DNA of 64,000 bases, taken from contig OX637637.1 of assembly GCA_951802195.1 (NCBI GenBank), positions 186,001 through 250,000 on the forward strand, written 5' to 3'. The DNA is from Tausonia pullulans. Its lineage: Eukaryota > Basidiomycota > Tremellomycetes > Cystofilobasidiales > Mrakiaceae. Under the pieces are notes generated by a model that did not search any database, was not told the DNA's origin, and worked only from the letters and a program-made list of their open reading frames with translations. How positions within the stretch are numbered: the stretch's first letter is position 1; every line of letters begins with the position of its first letter. A program made the position numbers and the translations under genes. Of this stretch, positions 57,501 through 64,000 are shown piece after piece.

Positions 57501-57860
57501 AGGGAGTGAGGCTGAACCAACGCCAACGTCGGACTGTGGAAGGACGCGCCTCCTTGTCCTCATCCCAAGTACAAGCAGCATCGAAACTCACGATTGAGAG
57601 CAATCCCTCCATTTATCCGATCGATGACGAGCGACTCGCGCTCGTCGATGTGGGCCTCGCCAGAGCTGGCCTTCTCGGCGAGTGACGCGCCCGTCGTGGC
57701 CGTGGCCGACGCGACGGGCTCGAAGACCTGGATCGCAGCGCGGCGAACCCATGTCAAAGATCAGCGGAGGCCTGGCGGAGGGCAGAGAAGGAGCACTCAC
57801 ATATGCGTCCGGCGAGATATAGAGGTTGAGGGCATGGTGGAGCGGTCGAGACAAGGTCAT
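54524..57860 (-). CDS. SAC1: Phosphoinositide phosphatase Sac1
   Basis: PI4P phosphatase of ER/Golgi membranes. Start ATG at 57860 ([20 protein letters not shown]). The catalytic CX5R(T) motif is CMDSLDRT, with its Cys codon split by an intron (RTN-C then [11 protein letters not shown], around 55745-55680). Downstream are [51 protein letters not shown] and two C-terminal membrane spans, the second near [20 protein letters not shown]. The tail after the last span is longer than in yeast Sac1 (about 90 residues) and ends Gly/Arg-rich ([10 protein letters not shown]) at 54524-54526. Roughly eleven exons. Confidence 0.88.
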
Positions 57861-58520
57861 CCTGCGTAAGCCTGGCGGGGATGGGCGGCGTTGCTCTGGT
57901 TGGCGGAGTGCGAGAGACAGAGAGCTGAGGGCCTCAGGCGAGGATGCGCGCGTTCTAAAAGGCCTGGGCCGGGAATGGTCTGTGAACCGACAGAGGCGTC
58001 CCGGCGGGAAGGTCGGGGGTTGGGGGTCAAGGTCGTGGTCGTGGCCGTGGTCGTGGGGAGTAGAGGCAGGGACGTCAATGGTTTGACTGGGTGGACGAGC
58101 GTGCGATGCAATGAGCCTTCACTCACGGCCTTAAGACTCCGTCGGGCGAGTCCGCGGTCAACGGATCGATGGGCCTTTCTTCGAGCCCAGGGCGAGGCCG
58201 ACGAAGGCAAAGCAGCAGGGGTGAGGGTCTGTGAAACCAGCATGCATGGCCAGGAGTTTTCAGACCCATCGTCGTGGCCCTCCACCATCTCATCTCGCGC
58301 GCGTCACATCAAGTACTTGCGCTGCGGCAGGTCATGAACCAAAGTGCTCCCAGCATCGATATCTCGGATTTGCCGTCGGTGCAATTTGGCAGCTGCGATC
58401 GCTCCCCATGGTAAGACCGCGAAGAAAGGGCGGGCCGGTGCGCGCGTGTTCGGGAAGGACACGACGAGAGGAGATCGAGACACAACTGACGCCGTCGAGC
58501 CCGGCTGTCTCCCAACACCC
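57861..58520. other. Divergent promoter region, SAC1 and aldo/keto reductase
   Basis: 660 bp, GC-rich, no supported gene. Confidence 0.5.
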
Positions 58521-60467
58521 ATGCTTCTTCGCTCATCCGTCCGAGCATCCAGCAGCTTCCCCCGTACCCTTCTCAGAAGCATGACCAACACCACCAAGAA
58601 CCCTCTCCTCGATCCCGCGGTCATCCCGACGATCGACACGAGGATCGAAGTCGGGGCCAAGGATGGAGCGGTCCACTTTCCTGTGTGCGTCGCTCTCTCC
58701 TCCGGCCTGCGATGATAAGGAGAGGACACTGAAAGCGCAGTTCATCTCGTTGCGGTTCTACCAGCATGGCCACCGGAACGTGAGCCTGAAGAGCAAAACG
58801 CGGGATGCGGACTTGGCCGCGTCCAGCTGGTTGCATTGTTGGCCTGTCTCTGACGCAGTCTGCTCACATCCATACTCCGTGTCATTCACAGCTGGGCGTG
58901 GGGAGATGTGGGTGGCATCAAGATTATAAATCAGCTGGAAACAGTTGCGCTGACGGACTTGCTCCCTCGTCTAGACTTCTGTCTGGCAGTACAAGCCGGA
59001 AGGTCCGCTCTCATCGTCCCTGTTAGTTCCTATAGGTAGACCATGTGTCCTTATCATCTCCACCACCACTCAGACCTCAACTCGATCGAAGACGCCTTCA
59101 AGACCGCGCTCACCCTCCAGGGCGGCTTCTTCGACACTGCCGAGGTCTACGCGCGTGGCGAGTCTGAGAAGATCCTCGGCGCTTGCATCGCTGCTCTTCC
59201 GGAGGAGGAGCGCTCCAAGGTCATCGTTGCGACCAAGGCGAGTCATGCTCGTGGGTTGAGTCCGGGATGCTTGGTCGCTGACTTGCCGTGCAAGAGCAGG
59301 TTCTGCCTCTCCCGAACCCGATGCATTGGTCCTTCCTCGGAACAGGCATCGTCGACGCTCTTAGGGCGAGCCTGAAGCGTCTTGGCCTGAAGGAGGTCGA
59401 CCTCTTCCAGGTGTGCCCGGCTTGGACAAGAAAGAAGAGACTTGCTCTGATTGATCTTATGTGACGGTCTAGATCCACGGCCCAGTTGGGTATCGGTCCT
59501 GGTGAGTTCCTTAATCTCATGAGCTCTCTTCTTCTCTTCCGCTTATATCCTCTTTCCTACAGGGCCGCTCAAGGTCGTGACCTCGCCCAATGCGTTCACC
59601 TCGGCCTCGCAAAGGTCCCTCCTTCCTCTTTTCCCCTCGAAGCAGACACCAGAGGTTGACGCTCCTCCCCTCCTGCAGACCGTCGGCGTCTCCAACTTCT
59701 CCCAATCCGAACTCATCAAGATCTCTGACGTCCTCGCCTCGCACGGTGTCAAGCTTGCCTCCAACCAAATCGAACTTAACCTCCTTCGACAGAGCCCCCT
59801 GAAGAACGGTCTCATGGAGGAGATGAACAAGCGTGGGGTCGTTTGCCTCGCTTACTCCCCCTTGGCGCAGGGGCGTTTGACAGGGAAATACTCGGCGGAA
59901 AACCCACCACCGAAAGGGAGGAAGTTCTCCAATATCCCGATGGAGACGATCGATCCACTCGTGGAGGAGATGAAGCGGATTGCAGAGGCGAGAGGCGTCA
60001 GCGTCAGCGCGATTGCCCTCAACTGGGTTCTGTCGAAAGGTAAGACTGTGTGCGATGCGCAGATCTGGATCCGACTGACTTTCACCGCCTACCGACCGAT
60101 GAATTATTTTATCGTTCCTTAACCAGGTGCCATCCCGCTGGGTTAGTCCGCGTGCCTGCCCTGAGTCTTTCATCACGCTGGTAACTTACAGCCCTCGTGC
60201 GATCCAGGCGGCGCGAAGAACTTGAAGCAGGCCGAGCAAAACGCACAGGGTGAGCTCAGAGCAACCTCGTTCATATCTCTGCCGCCCCTCTGACTCGAAC
60301 TCTCTCTCAGCACTCGGCTTCCGTCTCTCCGAGGGCGAGATCACCCGTCTTGAGGCGCTCGGACAGGAGGGCAAGACGTGCGTGCCTCTAGCTCCGCAGA
60401 AGAATTTGAGGGGAGAGCTGATAGTAAAATGCCTTCCTCATGCAGGAGCTTCTGGCAACACGGTTGA
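58521..60467 (+). CDS. Aldo/keto reductase, 13 exons with several microexons
   Basis: NADPH-dependent reductase of the AKR fold. Exons: 58521-58684, 58765-58779, 58892-58907, 58975-59002, 59074-59237, 59300-59410, 59473-59501, 59563-59614, 59679-60039, 60127-60141, 60208-60249, 60311-60377, 60446-60467; phases match, 361 residues. A basic Ser-rich leader (MLLRSSVRASSSFPRTLLRS) suggests mitochondrial import; ATG 58581 would give a cytosolic form. Core: TGTWAWGDTSVWQYKPE, FFDTAEVYARGESE (catalytic Asp/Tyr region), VIVATK (catalytic Lys), GLKEVDLFQ then IHGPVGYRSWA, VGVSNFSQSEL, LAYSPLAQGRLTGKY and IPLGGAKNLKQAEQN near the cofactor site, ending TSFWQHG. Exons 2, 3 and 10 are 15, 16 and 15 nt. 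The intron 59238-59299 is GC-AG (GCGAGT donor). Confidence 0.9.
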
Positions 60468-60791
60468 GACTGGGTACCGGCAGCGAGAGGCGATTTATGA
60501 TAATTGCCGAAATGTCTCCATGTTTGAATTGCCCTGTCGCGCAAAGCAAGCGAATGTGCATCGATGAGTTCCTGGCCTGACATCTCTCCGGCTATGGTCA
60601 ACCGGGGAGGGTCGCCGACGATGGCGAAGAGCGGATAAGCCCAGACGGCGTTAAACCCGCCGGTGGAGCTCCTGTCGCCTCCATCCTGTCCGTCCAGCCA
60701 AATCTCGCGCCTGAAACCCCTTCCTCTGTTCTCGCCCGACAACCACAACCACCCAACAGCCTGTCCCCGTTCTTCTTCCGCCTTCTCTAGC
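60468..60791. other. Short intergenic region
   Basis: 324 bp between two plus-strand genes; presumed promoter of the thioesterase gene. Nothing else seen. Confidence 0.5.
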
Positions 60792-63220
60792 ATGCTCGCT
60801 CACTCCCTCCGCACCCTGAAGGTGCCGGCGGCCTCGTCCACTCGCTCCGCTGCCGCCGCCGCTACCACCTCGCGCGCTCTGGGACAACGGTCCCTCACTG
60901 ACTCGCGGCCGAACAAGACATCCGCGGCCGCCGCCGAGCAGCAGGGCAAGACGGCCGCTCAGAGGGAGCTGGCGGACGTCCGGAGGATCGACGAGCTCCT
61001 TGAGGAGGCTGGGCGTGAGTTCTTATCGTTCTCGCTGGCTATTGGCGGTCATCGTTCTCTCACCGACGTCGTCAGTCGGACGCGTTGGGGAACAATGCGG
61101 GACGGACGGGGATGGGCATGCGCCACGTCCCCACCCCATTTGGTCCGCGTTTATCTGGTGGGCTTTGTTCAGAGTGCTGAGCGGAAGAGAGGCTGTTTCC
61201 TCCTTGGTCTCTGGTTTGTCTGGAGGGGGTGGCGTGGCTGGGAGGCGGCGACAAGAAGGGGAGACAGCAACATAGCTGTCTCTCTCACCCCCTCCATGCT
61301 TGGAGCCCCTTCCTCTCGTGCCTGCGACGCGCACAGGACTGACGTTGCTCTTCGATCAGGCAATCTGACGACGCCCAAGAATCGCTCCGGCATCCCGATG
61401 CTCGCCGACTCGCCCTACACGTCGACTCACTACACGCCTTCGCCCTGGTCCTTCTCGTTCGACCCGCACCCCCGATCCAAGCAGCAGCAGGCTACCTCCA
61501 CTACCGACTCGCCCTCTTCCTCTGCGTCGTCTTCGACGGTGGCTAGCATTGTGAACGAGTCGTCCAAGGCCGAGAGGAAGCACAAGGGCGAGGCAGACTT
61601 GCCGCCGGGACGCCATATGTTTGAATCTTACGTCGAAGTGCGTTCGTTGTGGCGCGTCGTCTCCGGTTGGGGGCTGCGGCTGATGTGTAATTCTCACAGA
61701 TTAACCTCGCACTCAAGTCCAAGCCGGGCATGCTTCGGCAATACGTCTCGACTTCGGGCGCAGTATGTGCCATGTCGAACGCTGTTTCCTCGGCGGCTGG
61801 CTTGTCTCTGACGCTTCTTGCTCTTGATGCGCCCTTTCCAAGCTCCGGATCGGCAAGATCATGGAGCACATCGACTCTCTCGCCGGTGCCATCGCCTGTG
61901 GGTCTCTCGCTTCTCCCTGATCTCCGCTGTGTCATTTCTCTCATACTCGGCGCTTTTGCAGACAAGCATGTTTTCCCCAAGGCCGTGATGAGCTTCGAGG
62001 AGGCCACGGAGCAGTCCGGCGTCTACATCGCCACCGCCGGAGCCGACAGGCTCGACCTCTTTAAACCGCTCGTCGTCCAGGATCTCCGGCTGAGCGGACA
62101 GGTCGCGTTCGTTGGATCGAGTTCCATGGAGGTCTTTGTCAAGATGGAGGGCCTTCGGGAGGACGGGCCCGACGAGACTCTCCTCCTCGGTGCGTACGCC
62201 GCCTTGACAAAGAGGTTGGTGGAGTGCTGGCTGACACATTTCCCTGCAGGTCGCTTCACCATGGTCGCCCGAGACTCGCAGTCGCACGGAGCCCGCAAGG
62301 TCGCTCCACTCATCGTCGAGTCGCCGGCTGAAAAGGCTCTCTTTGAGCTCGGCAAGGGTGCGTTGTTACCTCAGTCGCTCGCTAGCCTTCAGCCCTGATA
62401 TTCTCTCCGTTCAACAGGTCACAAACGCCGCAAGAAAGAAGCCTCGCGCAACTCGCTTACCAAGGTGCCCCCGACGGCGCCTGAGCTCGCTGAACTCCAC
62501 GCGTTCATGCTTCGCGGCGGGTCGTCCGTCGTCCCTGGCGGCGTGGCAATCGAGCCAGTAAAGATGAGCGAGACGGTGACGCAGGCGGACTTTTTGATGC
62601 ATCCACAAGAGAGGAACCTGCACGGCATGGTTAGTCTCCATCTCTTTCCCCTCTCCGTCATCTGTCTTGCAGGGCCATTGACGTAATCGCATCTTCGCAG
62701 GTGTTCGGAGGCTACCTCATGCGTCTGGCCTACGAGCTTTCCTACTCGAACGTCGTCATCTTTGCTCGGTCGCCCATGCGCTTCCTGTGTGTCTACTCCA
62801 GCACTACCTAGACCTGACGCCGCCGCTGATCCTGTTCTCCCAGCTCTCTCGACGAGATCTCCTTCCAGCAGCCTGTCCCGATTGGCTCCGTCTTGCACCT
62901 TACGGCTACCGTTACACACTGCTCACAGACGAACCAGGTCCACTCGCAGGTCACGGCCGACGTCGTCGATGTCAGCACGGGTGTGCGCAAGAAGACGAAC
63001 GACTTCCACTTTACGTGAGCTCGCGTATTCTCGCTTTTGAAATAAACAACCACGCTGATCCTTCGAAACTCAATGTAGATGGCTCAAGGACGACGACGAA
63101 CCCCTTGCGCGCGAGGTCATCCCAGTCACCTACTTCGAGAGCATGGCCTGGATTGAGGGCCGTCGGCGGCTTGACGTCGGTGACAAGATGCGGGGTCTCG
63201 CGCTCGCTCCACTTCTCTGA
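60792..63220 (+). CDS. Acyl-CoA thioesterase, ACOT9-like, double hotdog, mitochondrial
   Basis: Hydrolyses acyl-CoA to free acid and CoA; ACOT9 is mitochondrial. Start MLAHSLRTLKVPAASSTRSA, an Arg/Ser/Ala-rich targeting leader. After the first intron come SGIPMLADSPYTSTHYTP and a linker ending GRHMFESYVE. The first hotdog domain has AVMSFEEATEQSGVYIATAG and LRLSGQVAFVGSSSMEVFVK; the second has ERNLHGM, then VFGGYLMRLAYELSYSNVVI and a C-terminal strand block with LHLTATVTHCSQ and VDVSTGVRKKTNDFHFTWLK. Ends RRRLDVGDKMRGLALAPLL. About ten exons; the first intron is ~340 nt. Converges on the next minus-strand gene with a 210 bp gap. Confidence 0.87.
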
Positions 63221-63430
63221 TTTGTTCGGTACCTCCCTATCATCGTCTCAGTTCCACTCTGCATAGAACATCATATTTCCTTATCTTATAGGTCGCCAGC
63301 CTGCCTCGTAATCGCATCGTAGAGAGGAACTGTGTTTTTGAATTTTTTTTTGGCTTCGCGCGACCCAAATTTCACTTTTAGACAATGCCCTGCACCGCTT
63401 TGTCCAAAGAAAAAGTCATGTTATGACAGA

Positions 63431-64000
63431 TCAGGCGCCCTTCCTGTCCTTCCGCTCTCGCCGCTTCTTGCCAATGAGTGACCCAAGCTTCTGACGCTCC
63501 TCCTTCGCCTTGTTCTCCTTGCGCTCCTCGGCCGTCGGGGGCGCCGAAGCAGCCGCCTCAGCTGCAGCGGCCGCTTTGGCGTCGATGCGCTCTTTGGGTC
63601 CACGACGTCGCTTCTCGGCTCCACCGGCGTGGCCCTCGTCGTCGCCCTCGCGGGAACGCTTCTGCGCAAAGTTGGTGACCTTACTGACGCGGCGCTGGAC
63701 GACCTGTAAAGTCGAGGGAGCGTCAGGGATGAGATCGATAGAGAGGCGAGGCAGAAAGAGGGCCGCACCTGGACGTTCTCGATCGAGAACTCAATGATGA
63801 GGGTCTTCTTCATCACGACGTTGCGTCCGGCCTCAATGGCCTGGGTGAGCTCCTTGACCTTCTCCTGGAGCCGCTTGAGGCGTATCTCGAGCTCGCTCGA
63901 CTCGACGCGCTCCTTCTTCTTCGGCTGCGGGTGCTCGCCGTCGTCAGCGTCCTCGTCGTCGTTGTTGGTTGCGCCGCCCTTGCCCTTGCGCTGCTTCTTG
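63431..64000 (-). CDS. 3' part of an unrecognised nuclear-type protein (runs off the window)
   Basis: Coding on the minus strand from the window edge to 63769, then after an intron (63704-63768) to a stop at 63431-63433. The visible part reads DADDGEHPQPKKKERVESSE and ELEIRLKRLQEKVKELTQAI, then EAGRNVVMKKTLIIEFSIEN and VQ joined to VVQRRVSKVTNFAQKRSREG. The end is Lys/Arg/Ala/Glu-rich (EERQKLGSLIGKKRRERKD). Charged, helical, with nuclear-localisation-like clusters. Family not recognised. Confidence 0.65.

Overview
This window looks like nuclear DNA of a basidiomycete fungus, most likely a yeast-like Pucciniomycotina (Rhodotorula/Microbotryomycetes type). That is an inference from GC-rich coding sequence, many 55-80 nt introns with CTGAC-like branch sites, fungal proteins such as a SAT4/HAL4-HAL5 kinase and Spa2, and short gaps between genes. 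I ran no homology search; calls come from reading the translations, and exon borders were placed by hand.

Layout. Left arm (1-21 kb): SAT4/HAL-type kinase (+), PLP aminotransferase (+), three-KH RNA-binding protein (+), YOS9/OS-9 ER lectin (-, nine exons including 10, 13 and 21 nt microexons), an unrecognised Ser/Pro-rich protein (-) and an Sso1-type syntaxin (-). Middle (21-33 kb): a repeat island with one near full-length two-ORF LINE, 5'-truncated LINE pieces and stacked tails, an intron-bearing tRNA-Pro(CGG), and three identical copies of a tRNA-Gln(CTG) whose halves are in permuted order (3' half, 29 nt linker, 5' half, T-run). Right arm (34-64 kb): ornithine decarboxylase (+), Spa2 (+), a class I methyltransferase (-), a MOSC-domain protein (+), a decayed fourth copy of the permuted tRNA, an unrecognised coiled-coil protein (-), Rad4/XPC (+), Sac1 phosphoinositide phosphatase (-), an aldo/keto reductase (+), an ACOT9-like acyl-CoA thioesterase (+) and the 3' end of an unrecognised gene (-).

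The most notable item is the permuted tRNA-Gln. Read 5' half then 3' half it gives a complete 73 nt cloverleaf with every stem paired, yet all copies have the 3' half upstream. A decayed fourth copy 13 kb away keeps the same order, so the arrangement is not recent. Permuted tRNA genes are known from the red alga Cyanidioschyzon, some green algae and some archaea; I know of none in fungi. LINE pieces lie about 95-230 bp upstream of three of the Pol III genes, in divergent orientation, which suggests integration near tRNA genes.

The protein genes are mostly unrelated housekeeping functions. Secretory-pathway and membrane genes (YOS9, syntaxin, SAC1), a polarity factor (Spa2) and polyamine synthesis (ODC) sit near each other without an obvious operon-like logic.
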